Shown: positions 37,887 to 45,102 of the stretch, one piece after another
Layout: the number at the start of each line of letters is the position of its first letter
Numbering within the stretch: the stretch's first letter is position 1
NCBI GenBank assembly: GCA_017303875.1
Contig: JAFLBP010000007.1
Coordinates: 62,001-126,000, forward strand
Origin: Chitinophagales bacterium
GTDB taxonomy: Bacteria; Bacteroidota; Bacteroidia; Chitinophagales; Saprospiraceae
DNA length: 64,000 nucleotides
Reading direction: 5' to 3'
Program-made: the position numbers and the translations under genes
The notes under the pieces: model-generated
Database searches by the model: none
What the model saw: the letters and a program-made list of their open reading frames with translations, nothing else
What the model was told of the DNA's origin: nothing

Positions 37887-38285
37887 TTAATAAAGAGAAT
37901 CAACCCAAGATAAGGAATCTGGTCTAATAAGCTTATTTGTTTCATAGTCTCGGGATGTTATGAGCATAATAGAGACTTCAGGATGTAGTGAATCATAGAA
38001 AACTGGGATTTTTTTATCAATTAAAGTATCAGCGTTTCTTGGATTAATATCTATATCAACACGGTTTTCATACAGCTTTCCCCTTACAAAATATGTACAC
38101 TGGCAAACGACATTTCCAGCCCATCGATTACGCCCATTTCGGCATGAAGTGATCGTTGCGGTTGTCAGCTTACCATTATCAATTAAAGGATCATCCTTGT
38201 CCAACATCTTGGCTATGCAAATAACTGCGACCAGCGAGATAAAGAAAACCCATCCGATTCTCTTTTCATTAATGTGAATTTTCAT
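37887..38285 (-). CDS. Putative immunity protein for tip 2, single N-terminal membrane helix
   Basis: 132 residues. A membrane helix at about 10-27 (IGWVFFISLVAVICIAKML) is uncleaved by appearance, followed by an extracytoplasmic beta-rich domain (TTATITSCRNGRNRW, CQCTYFVRGKLYENRVDIDI). It lies 24 bases after the stop of tip 2 on the same strand, the usual place of an immunity gene. No family recognised. Confidence 0.6.
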   Translation of the reverse strand: MKIHINEKRIGWVFFISLVAVICIAKMLDKDDPLIDNGKLTTATITSCRNGRNRWAGNVVCQCTYFVRGKLYENRVDIDINPRNADTLIDKKIPVFYDSLHPEVSIMLITSRDYETNKLIRPDSLSWVDSLY

Positions 38286-38309
38286 ATTTCAAAAATGTTT
38301 TAAATTCAT

Positions 38310-39773
38310 TTAATCATTCGATTCATTTAAAGATTCTTCTGCTACATTCCCCAATGTACCAATGTATAGATTAGCTTTGAAATTGGTAGATAAACTAATA
38401 AATGCTCCATCAAAACCAGCTTTTTTTGCAAAAGGCTTCATTAAAAAATTCGTTGTTTGAGACCCTAACTCATTGCCAATAGAACCAGTTAGTGTTTGAT
38501 AGCCAAATTGACCAATGGTTTTTTCCCCCAATACAGTATTTCTAAATAAAGAACTTGTAGATCTGGCGCTGATACTATTTTTAATATCACCAATTCTGAT
38601 ATCAAATGCAGACCCTATACCTGCACTTGTGATGGAATGGGTGAAAAAATAATTTGCCGCAGTAGACGTCACATTCCAGTTGTCAAAACCCTCTGTTGAG
38701 ATTTGATAAGCGGCATCGGCACCGGCTGATCCTAGTTGTACATAACGTGAAGAGGTACTTACTGTTTCAAGTAATGGCGCTCCTCCCATCATAGCGGCCT
38801 CTGCGCCAAATACTGCACCACCAAAACACAAACAACCCACCCCGAATCCTTCAATCACCTGCTGCGAACCTTTGTAGGATGCAAAATCTGCCATGTCCCA
38901 TTGTGGCTGATCGTTGTCGGGTTGTAGCAGGAAATTGCCGCCATTCGGACGGCTATTTTTATTTGTCGGAAAGTAGGGCACCCACTTATTGCTTTCTTTT
39001 GTCAAATCGGCATATTGATACGTGCCGCTGGCTGATGCCCACACGTAGAGGTAATTATGCGGCTCATCAAGACTGAACATCAGGGTCAAATTACCTGCTT
39101 TTTCATTTGGCCACGGGTTTCCAAAATTCCACACCGTAACATATCTGGTGGTTGCACCTTTGGGTTCAAGTCCGTCTAGGTCGGTGGCCCAGATAGGCAT
39201 ATTCCCCGCAAACTGATACGGCGAATACCACGCATACTGCCGCGTCAGCGGATCCACGCTTAAAAACCTTGCCAGGCGGGTGTCATAAATCCGGAAGCCG
39301 TAGTCTTGTTTGTTCCATTCGTCGTCGTCTTCCTTGCCATTATACCCAAAGCGATACCGCTTGGGGTCATTGAGCGCGCTGCTGCTCCATTTGGGCATAT
39401 TCTGGCCGAAGGCGTAGTAGTTTTGTACGGCGTACACATCGGGCAGGAAGTACTGCGGGGTGTAGGTGGCGTTGATGGTGGTATCCTGGGCCATTTTGCG
39501 GTCGGTCACTACGGCCAGTACATTGCCGAGGTGGTTGTTCAGTTCGTAGTGGCGGTTGCCTTTGATGCGGTAGTGGTGGCGGTTCCATGTGCTTGCGCTG
39601 TCGCGGTTGAGCAGCAGCTCGCCGAGGCGGGCCGTGCCGTACAGGTACACCTGGCGCTGCTTTTCAGTGCTGGTGGAGCGGTCGTATATGGCCATGATGT
39701 TGCTTTGTTTAGTCATGCGTTCAGAGGGGTTTAGGGGCTTGATTGTAGGGCTTATCTGTTTTGGATGGATCAA
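38310..39773 (-). CDS. Truncated Rhs toxin tip 2, unknown C-terminus
   Basis: 487 residues. After a short unique leader (to NPSERMTKQSN) it joins the Rhs core at NIMAIYDRSTSTEK and continues to FLSVDPLTRQYAWYSPYQFAGNM. The tip (about 190-487) is not recognised; it has a Gly/Ala/Cys hydrophobic stretch (GFGVGCLCFGGAVFGAEAAMMGGAP) that may cross or insert into membranes, and a Ser/Thr-rich beta-like end. The start may instead be the second ATG at 39716. The shell and signal peptide are absent. The putative immunity gene follows by 24 bases. Confidence 0.72.
   Translation of the reverse strand: MIHPKQISPTIKPLNPSERMTKQSNIMAIYDRSTSTEKQRQVYLYGTARLGELLLNRDSASTWNRHHYRIKGNRHYELNNHLGNVLAVVTDRKMAQDTTINATYTPQYFLPDVYAVQNYYAFGQNMPKWSSSALNDPKRYRFGYNGKEDDDEWNKQDYGFRIYDTRLARFLSVDPLTRQYAWYSPYQFAGNMPIWATDLDGLEPKGATTRYVTVWNFGNPWPNEKAGNLTLMFSLDEPHNYLYVWASASGTYQYADLTKESNKWVPYFPTNKNSRPNGGNFLLQPDNDQPQWDMADFASYKGSQQVIEGFGVGCLCFGGAVFGAEAAMMGGAPLLETVSTSSRYVQLGSAGADAAYQISTEGFDNWNVTSTAANYFFTHSITSAGIGSAFDIRIGDIKNSISARSTSSLFRNTVLGEKTIGQFGYQTLTGSIGNELGSQTTNFLMKPFAKKAGFDGAFISLSTNFKANLYIGTLGNVAEESLNESND
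39233..39704 (-). repeat. Rhs core repeat, copy 2
   Basis: Nearly identical to 37011-37485. The variant DPKRYRF, shared with copy 4, replaces DPARYRF of copies 1 and 3. A six-base difference removes two Ala codons relative to copy 1 (SAAASLW against SASTW). Confidence 0.85.
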
Positions 39774-39815
39774 TCGAAACAGAGAGCCTCACCTCAATTT
39801 ATTAGGATACAACCT

Positions 39816-40499
39816 TTACCCTTCATCATGCAGCCATCGTATTTCAAACATATTCTGACTTTTTATTCTTTTTATTATTGTGCCATTTGACAAGTCAACT
39901 TTGAAATAATATAATTTAATGTATTTTGCAGAAGTACCTGAAACGCCAGGAAGCTGAGTATGAAATAAAAACCAACCATTACGTTTGGATACATCGAAAA
40001 TATTACTATACCCATATTCTCCATCATCTATCATTATATATGCACTATTAGAGATGCTTATTAACAAGGATGAATAATTTTCCGATAAACCGATAGAATC
40101 CGTCGGGGTTGCGAAACAAATTTTATCAATTAGGCTACGTATCGTATCTGCTTCCAGAGAGTCAATCCGCTGCAGAAATACGAGATTAACGGAATCTATC
40201 TGATATTCTATTCTTTTGGCGAAAACACCTTTATACTTTACATTATACGACGAAACCAGTGCTGCAGTTTGCATTTGCCCCTTTCTTTCCAAAGTTTTTA
40301 AATCACTTTGTGGTATGGTATCAAAATACTGTATCGCTACTTGATGTCCAATGTTTACACATGGAATATCAGGCAAAGATTCAATAGGCAAAACTGGAGA
40401 AGTAGCTTTTTTCGGGACACATCCGCTGAAAAGCAACAAAAAGCATACGTGCCAGCTTTTGCAATTTAACATTTCGACCAAAAATGTTTTAGCATTCAT
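39816..40499 (-). CDS. Putative immunity lipoprotein for tip 3
   Basis: 227 residues with lipobox LFSGC. The first ATG gives a 26-residue signal. The mature part is mixed, with a long run of Ser/Asn/Tyr-rich strands (LSENYSSLLISISNSAYIMIDDGEYGYSNIF), not recognised. It begins 44 bases after the stop of tip 3. If tip 3 cuts peptidoglycan, a lipoprotein facing the periplasm is a sensible guard. Strongly AT-rich. Confidence 0.65.
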   Translation of the reverse strand: MNAKTFLVEMLNCKSWHVCFLLLFSGCVPKKATSPVLPIESLPDIPCVNIGHQVAIQYFDTIPQSDLKTLERKGQMQTAALVSSYNVKYKGVFAKRIEYQIDSVNLVFLQRIDSLEADTIRSLIDKICFATPTDSIGLSENYSSLLISISNSAYIMIDDGEYGYSNIFDVSKRNGWFLFHTQLPGVSGTSAKYIKLYYFKVDLSNGTIIKRIKSQNMFEIRWLHDEG

Positions 40500-40542
40500 T
40501 CTATGTTTATTTTCGATGTTTTACAAGTACTAGGTGCTTTAA

Positions 40543-41679
40543 TTACAAACAACCTGTATCAGGGTTCGTTTCCCAAGCCTTCCTTGAGGGTTTGTAAAAT
40601 AATGTAGCTGCGGTTCCAAGTGCTTTGTCTTTTCGCGAAAATCCTTCTACAGTTTTTATTGCTTCAAAAAGCGGCTCTGTAACTTTATTATATTTACGTG
40701 CATTTTCAAACAAGCCGATTTCTACATTTGAGCTATTTGTGATAAAATCTATACCATAAACTTTCATCCATGTTGCATTAGTAATAATATCAATACCATG
40801 CCAGCCAACGGCCCCATCTGAGTAATCTATCCCGCCTGAAATGGCATTTATTGCGGCGTCAAAACCAGTTAGCATTAGTGGATCAGAATTAATTTCAGAC
40901 AAAGATGTATTGAAAAAATCTTTCGCGGCAGGATTACTCGCAGCATATTCTTGATCAGTTAAATTATTACGTATTTTTTTAAGCGTGTTTGACAACCTCC
41001 AACCATCAGCATATCTCTTTAATCCACTTTGCTTTAGAATTTTATGATGATTAACGATAGCATTGGCAATACCCATCTCTGCCAATGGCGCATAACCAGA
41101 TTCAGAATATGCAGTAGCAGCAACACTTCTTAAGGTAGAAAAATCTTCTGGAAAACTACTACTCAACTCAAGTGTTTTTTGATAGTTAAACTGCCTGTAA
41201 TCATCACGTGTTGCAGTATTAGTCCACGTAATATACTCTGAAACTGTAGCAATATTTTCAACATTTACCAATCTCACCGTTTCAGATGATCCTATTTGGC
41301 CTACAAAGCGGCCATCAGCAGCATAATAATACTCCAACCCATCCATATCTACGCCGGATATAGGACTATTACTCGCAAACTGATACGGCGTCAGCTCCGC
41401 ATACTGCCGCGTCAGCGGATCCACGCTCAAAAACCTTGCCAGGCGGGTGTCATAAATCCGGAAGCCGTAGTCTTGTTTGTTCCATTCGTCGTCGTCTTCC
41501 TTGCCATTATACCCAAAGCGATACCGCGCCGGGTCATTGAGCGCGCTGCTGCTCCATTTGGGCATATTCTGGCCGAAGGCGTAGTAGTTTTGTACGGCGT
41601 ACACATCGGGCAGGAAGTACTGCGGGGTGTAGGTGGCGTTGATGGTGGTATCCTGGGCCATTTTGCGGTCGGTCACCAC
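40543..41679 (-). CDS. Truncated Rhs toxin tip 3, cell-wall-hydrolase-like C-terminus
   Basis: 378 residues from a GTG. Core homology runs further upstream in the same frame to about 41730 but then meets stop codons, so the usable start is unclear and the gene may be silent. After the core (to SGVDMDGLEYYYAADGRFVGQIG) the tip has SVAATAYSESGYAPLAEMGIANAIVNHHK, which resembles the SleB/Hydrolase_2 motif (catalytic Glu, then VxNR), and AINAISGGIDYSDGAVGWHGIDI, as found later in that fold. A peptidoglycan hydrolase tip is inferred. Immunity gene follows. Confidence 0.72.
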   Translation of the reverse strand: MVTDRKMAQDTTINATYTPQYFLPDVYAVQNYYAFGQNMPKWSSSALNDPARYRFGYNGKEDDDEWNKQDYGFRIYDTRLARFLSVDPLTRQYAELTPYQFASNSPISGVDMDGLEYYYAADGRFVGQIGSSETVRLVNVENIATVSEYITWTNTATRDDYRQFNYQKTLELSSSFPEDFSTLRSVAATAYSESGYAPLAEMGIANAIVNHHKILKQSGLKRYADGWRLSNTLKKIRNNLTDQEYAASNPAAKDFFNTSLSEINSDPLMLTGFDAAINAISGGIDYSDGAVGWHGIDIITNATWMKVYGIDFITNSSNVEIGLFENARKYNKVTEPLFEAIKTVEGFSRKDKALGTAATLFYKPSRKAWETNPDTGCL

Positions 41680-41820
41680 GGCCAGTACATTGCCGAGGTG
41701 GTTGTTCAGTTCGTAGTGGCGGTTGCCTTTGGGGACTTTTCTTCATACCGACAATCATTTATTGATTCGAACGCTTTGTATCGTCTTCATAAACACCTCT
41801 TGCTTACACAAAAAATCGCT
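41416..41820 (-). repeat. Long repeat spanning Rhs core and next immunity gene end, copy 1
   Basis: About 405 bases almost identical to 43082-43486. It covers the Rhs core fragment of tip 3, a frame-breaking junction (ATTGTCGGTATGAAG), and the last codons of immunity copy B. Only a few mismatches are seen (DPARY against DPKRY, and one base in the LARFL region). Confidence 0.85.
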
Positions 41821-42324
41821 TGAATCTCTCATAATAATCTTAATCCCGAATTTTTCATGCTGCATAACCAAATCAAGCTGTTGATACAATATTTTACCAT
41901 GGGAGAGACTCACATAAGCGCCATTTCCATACGATGTTGTAATCCATTTTGATGTTTCAATCCTGTATTCCGGAAAAAGAACCTTAGCGTCTTTTCGAGA
42001 ATATTCCAAAAATTTGGCCGTATCAGGTTGCCTGCCATCAGACATGCCCCCTATAAATTGCATGGATAATGACCGCAGACTGTCGCGGTACCTGATAGCA
42101 TCGCACCCGTAAAGCAAATCTGATATATCTGGATCAGACACTAAGCTGCTATCAATATCAAAGGTAATTTCTACCGGAAACCGGCGGTCATAGATACGAT
42201 ATACCTCCGAACGAATCGGCTGCGTGCAGGCGGCGTCTTTTCCCTTGCAGGCAAGGAGGCAGGCAAGCAGCAGTGCTGCGCTTGTTAATGCCGCTGTTTT
42301 TTTTATTGTCTTATTCTGGTACAT
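41755..42324 (-). CDS. Putative immunity lipoprotein, mosaic copy B (for tip 4)
   Basis: 189 residues from the ATG at 42324 (a start at 42348 would lie inside tip 4). The signal MYQNKTIKKTAALTSAALLLAC and 3' end are nearly identical to copy A; the C-terminal SSDFLCKQEVFMKTIQSVRINK is shared by all three copies, while the middle (ISDLLYGCDAIRYRDSLRSLSMQFIGG) is distinct. It overlaps tip 4 by 14 bases, so it is the likely immunity gene of tip 4. Confidence 0.7.
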   Translation of the reverse strand: MYQNKTIKKTAALTSAALLLACLLACKGKDAACTQPIRSEVYRIYDRRFPVEITFDIDSSLVSDPDISDLLYGCDAIRYRDSLRSLSMQFIGGMSDGRQPDTAKFLEYSRKDAKVLFPEYRIETSKWITTSYGNGAYVSLSHGKILYQQLDLVMQHEKFGIKIIMRDSSDFLCKQEVFMKTIQSVRINK

Positions 42325-43345
42325 AATTAGCTTTTGGTATGTGATCATTTGGGAAACGATTCTGTATTATTTCGATTGTTTTCTTGAATTCATTTTTCGT
42401 CCTTTCCATAACCTTTAAAATATCGCCACCATTCAAGCGTATAAAACTAGAAAGAACATCGCCAGGATACATGAAACCTTTGTCTTCATTACCATATGCA
42501 TGTCCTATATCGCTACCTGCTAAATGGCCAACCCCATGAAGGGAAATTAATGACACTGCATCTACTTCGTTTTTAAAATTAAAATTCTTGATTACACTAT
42601 TTTCACCCCCTCTCAAATCTCTCTCCGTTTCAACCTGGGTAGAAGTTAGAGTAACATAACCCCAATCCTCCGGAGACCATCCGTCTCCAACTTCCGGGTT
42701 ATACCAGGATGGTGAAGTATAAAATTCACATGTCTTACAAAGGGACTCATTTTTAAATCGTTCACTCAGGTATCCTTTATCAAGATTCTTTAAAGTATAA
42801 TCAACTGCTTCCTTTTTATTCCCCCCAATCACAACAACAGCATCGGTTGGGTCAATTTTTGTAATATCAAATTTTCCGGGATCATTTACAAGATGGGCAG
42901 TGGCATTAATATTAGCTTTCTGCAACAACTCATTTATCCTATTTTCTAATTTACTTGTAATTTTAGGATTAGCTTTCCGCAGCGCTAATAAGTAAATAAC
43001 ATTATCCCTGCCATCAGGATCTATAAACATAGTGGGATTATTGGCAAAACCAACAAATGAAGACTCGTAAGATTTTCGTATCGGATCCACGCTCAAAAAC
43101 CTTGCCAGTCGGGTGTCATAAATCCGGAAGCCGTAGTCTTGTTTGTTCCATTCGTCGTCGTCTTCCTTGCCATTATACCCAAAGCGATACCGCTTGGGGT
43201 CATTGAGCGCGCTGCTGCTCCATTTGGGCATATTCTGGCCGAAGGCGTAGTAGTTTTGTACGGCGTACACATCGGGCAGGAAGTACTGCGGGGTGTAGGT
43301 GGCGTTGATGGTGGTATCCTGGGCCATTTTGCGGTCGGTCACCAC
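42311..43345 (-). CDS. Truncated Rhs toxin tip 4, degenerate metallopeptidase-like C-terminus
   Basis: 344 residues from a GTG, with the same broken upstream frame as tip 3. The core ends RFLSVDPIRKSYESSFVGFANNPTMFIDPDGRD. The tip contains SLHGVGHLAGSDIGHAYG followed by KGFMYPG, laid out like a metzincin zinc site (HExxHxxG..H and a Met-turn), but the catalytic Glu position is Gly and the third His is two residues further along. A CKTC pair is near. It may be a different metal site or an inactivated toxin. The overlapping lipoprotein B is its probable immunity gene. Confidence 0.7.
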   Translation of the reverse strand: MVTDRKMAQDTTINATYTPQYFLPDVYAVQNYYAFGQNMPKWSSSALNDPKRYRFGYNGKEDDDEWNKQDYGFRIYDTRLARFLSVDPIRKSYESSFVGFANNPTMFIDPDGRDNVIYLLALRKANPKITSKLENRINELLQKANINATAHLVNDPGKFDITKIDPTDAVVVIGGNKKEAVDYTLKNLDKGYLSERFKNESLCKTCEFYTSPSWYNPEVGDGWSPEDWGYVTLTSTQVETERDLRGGENSVIKNFNFKNEVDAVSLISLHGVGHLAGSDIGHAYGNEDKGFMYPGDVLSSFIRLNGGDILKVMERTKNEFKKTIEIIQNRFPNDHIPKANYVPE

Positions 43346-43486
43346 GGCCAGTACATTGCCGAGGTGGTTGTTCAGTTCGTAGTGGCGGTTGCCTTTGGGG
43401 ACTTTTCTTCATACCGACAATCATTTATTGATTCGAACGCTTTGTATCGTCTTCATAAACACCTCTTGCTTACACAAAAAATCGCT
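43082..43486 (-). repeat. Long repeat spanning Rhs core and next immunity gene end, copy 2
   Basis: Partner of 41416-41820 (offset 1666 bases throughout). It carries the core fragment of tip 4 and the last codons of immunity copy C across the same junction. An unequal exchange between the two copies would delete or duplicate exactly one tip-plus-immunity cassette. Confidence 0.85.
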
Positions 43487-43966
43487 GGAGTCGCTCATTT
43501 CAATTACAATGCTGCATTCGGCATCATGTAAATCAAATTCATAGTATTGGTAAGACAAATTGCCTTTGGAAATCTGTGTGTAAACGCCTTCTCCATAAGC
43601 AGTTGTGAGCCATTGAGACGCATCAAGGTGGTATTCAGGATACAATACTTCCATTATCTTTCGATACCCAGCACAAATTTCCGCCGTATCCGGCTTGAGG
43701 TAGGCAGGCCCATCCTCGATGAATTTTAGCGATAAGGAACGCAAATGCCCCTTGTACTTGATAGCATCGTGGTTATCAAACAAAACTGACCTTAAATCCG
43801 GATCAGTCACCAACGTGCTATCAACATTGAAGCAAATTTCTATTGGAAAATCAGGGTCATTGATTCGATAGACCTCTTTCCTAAGTGAAAGAGGGCAGGT
43901 TTCCTGTCTGCAAGCTCCAAAAGTGATCAAAAACGCGATACAAGTAGCAATATGTACTTTTTTCAT
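43421..43966 (-). CDS. Putative immunity lipoprotein, mosaic copy C (orphan)
   Basis: 181 residues. A different signal (MKKVHIATCIAFLITFGAC) leads into a mature part almost identical to copy A (INDPDFPIEICFNVDSTLVTDPDLRSVLFDNHDAIKYKG, in two overlapping stretches). The toxin gene it once followed is not upstream now; two other small genes are. Likely an orphan immunity gene. Confidence 0.7.
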   Translation of the reverse strand: MKKVHIATCIAFLITFGACRQETCPLSLRKEVYRINDPDFPIEICFNVDSTLVTDPDLRSVLFDNHDAIKYKGHLRSLSLKFIEDGPAYLKPDTAEICAGYRKIMEVLYPEYHLDASQWLTTAYGEGVYTQISKGNLSYQYYEFDLHDAECSIVIEMSDSSDFLCKQEVFMKTIQSVRINK

Positions 43967-44004
43967 CCGCTTTGGGTTATACCAGCGTTTAAATGGATTT
44001 GAAA

Positions 44005-44373
44005 TTATCTTGGCAATATTTTTCGTTGTTTCCGGCGTTCGTATTCTATTTCAAGCAAATGACCAAAGTCAACTTCGTTTGCTGAACCAAAGATACGGTT
44101 TCCATCCGCTATAAAGTACTTTGTTCCTTTGGCCTCCAGTATCGACTTTATAATTTCAATATCAATGCTATCATATCTATACAGGTCATTGATAAAAAAG
44201 ACATCAAAATCCTCAGTCTCGGAGGCGTATGATCCTACAGGCTGTATCTCGACAAAGTACTCTGGATAGGGTGCAATATGCCGGATTTTGCTGCTTGGTT
44301 CATTCCGGCACCCTGGAAATATCTTGAGGGTAGTAAGTATTAACCCTAACGCAATAGCGTTCTTCTTTGTCAT
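44005..44373 (-). CDS. Small lipoprotein, orphan immunity-like (paralogue pair, member 1)
   Basis: 122 residues with lipobox FPGC. The mature half has LYRYDSIDIEIIKSILEAKGTKYFIADGNRIF, paralleling YKYDSFDILWLKQKCEASSIRYIIDSDSFF in the next gene upstream, so the two are paralogues. No toxin is adjacent. Function is inferred only from position next to the Rhs tips. Confidence 0.62.
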   Translation of the reverse strand: MTKKNAIALGLILTTLKIFPGCRNEPSSKIRHIAPYPEYFVEIQPVGSYASETEDFDVFFINDLYRYDSIDIEIIKSILEAKGTKYFIADGNRIFGSANEVDFGHLLEIEYERRKQRKILPR

Positions 44374-44384
44374 ATTCCTCTGAT

Positions 44385-44738
44385 TTAGTTGGAAACTTGT
44401 CGCTTCGCATACTTGCGCAGCGTATCAATCAATAGAATATCGTCTAATGCTATGTCTTTCTTGTACACATAAAAAAAGCTATCACTGTCAATTATATACC
44501 TGATCGAACTTGCTTCACACTTTTGTTTTAACCATAAAATATCAAAACTGTCATATTTATATGTAGTGTCAAAAATAATTTTATCCGTGTTTATTATCTC
44601 TTTTACCGGATGTATCTTCAAATACATATTGAGCTTGGGGTAGTAGTGTTGCTCTTTGTTGCAATATGTATAAAGTTGATACATACATACTGCCAAAAAA
44701 CAGATAATTGAAAAGCGTTTTATTGTTTTAAGTTTCAT
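44385..44738 (-). CDS. Small exported protein, orphan immunity-like (paralogue pair, member 2)
   Basis: 117 residues. The N-terminal hydrophobic segment (FSIICFLAVCMYQLYTYC) could be a lipoprotein signal (Cys in LAVC or YTYC) or a membrane anchor. The rest is paralogous to the downstream gene. Last gene of the array before a terminator and a T9SS protein gene. AT-rich. Confidence 0.62.
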   Translation of the reverse strand: MKLKTIKRFSIICFLAVCMYQLYTYCNKEQHYYPKLNMYLKIHPVKEIINTDKIIFDTTYKYDSFDILWLKQKCEASSIRYIIDSDSFFYVYKKDIALDDILLIDTLRKYAKRQVSN

Positions 44739-45102
44739 AAAACTATGTTTTAGGGTTTATGTCGGAGTGTCGTATTTGGGCTGTCAGGCAGTTCATAGGC
44801 GCATACGGTGTATAGATGTCTATGCTTCTGGCGTGTGTCGGGTTCGTATCATTATTGAATTTTAGGTATACTTAAAAACAAGTCAGGAACTCTAACTAAG
44901 TAATCCCCCCAAAAAACAAAACCACCCATCCCCGCGCACAAAGGCAGCGAAGATGGGTGGCAGTTTGGTATCAGGTGGTGCTGCATGGTGCGATGGCGTC
45001 AGGTTTTGAGTTGGGCAAATTTAGGCATTGCTTTTGAAAACACCCCAATCATTCGCCTGCTGTATTGTGGAATACGCCGTCATCCCGGCACTAACTGCCG
45101 GC
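44739..45102. other. Intergenic region at right edge of the Rhs array
   Basis: About 360 bases. The left part is unremarkable; the right part holds a terminator hairpin (44922-44960) serving the next minus-strand gene. No gene, repeat or attachment-like site was recognised. Confidence 0.5.
44922..44960 (-). terminator. Rho-independent terminator for T9SS DUF11-type gene
   Basis: CCACCCATC (44922-44930) pairs with GATGGGTGG (44952-44960). On the minus strand it is followed by TTTTGTTTTTT. It lies 142 bases past the stop of the gene at 45103. Confidence 0.8.

Noticed and set aside
41534..41758. 74-codon frames beginning MIVGMKKSPQRQ at 41758 and 43424
   Set aside because: They read the Rhs core in the wrong frame; identical because they lie in the 405-bp repeat. 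They mark the frame-breaking junction but are unlikely to be genes.
34083..44738. Possible prophage or transposon carrying the Rhs tips
   Set aside because: No integrase, transposase, structural phage gene, tRNA or clear attachment repeats are visible in the window.
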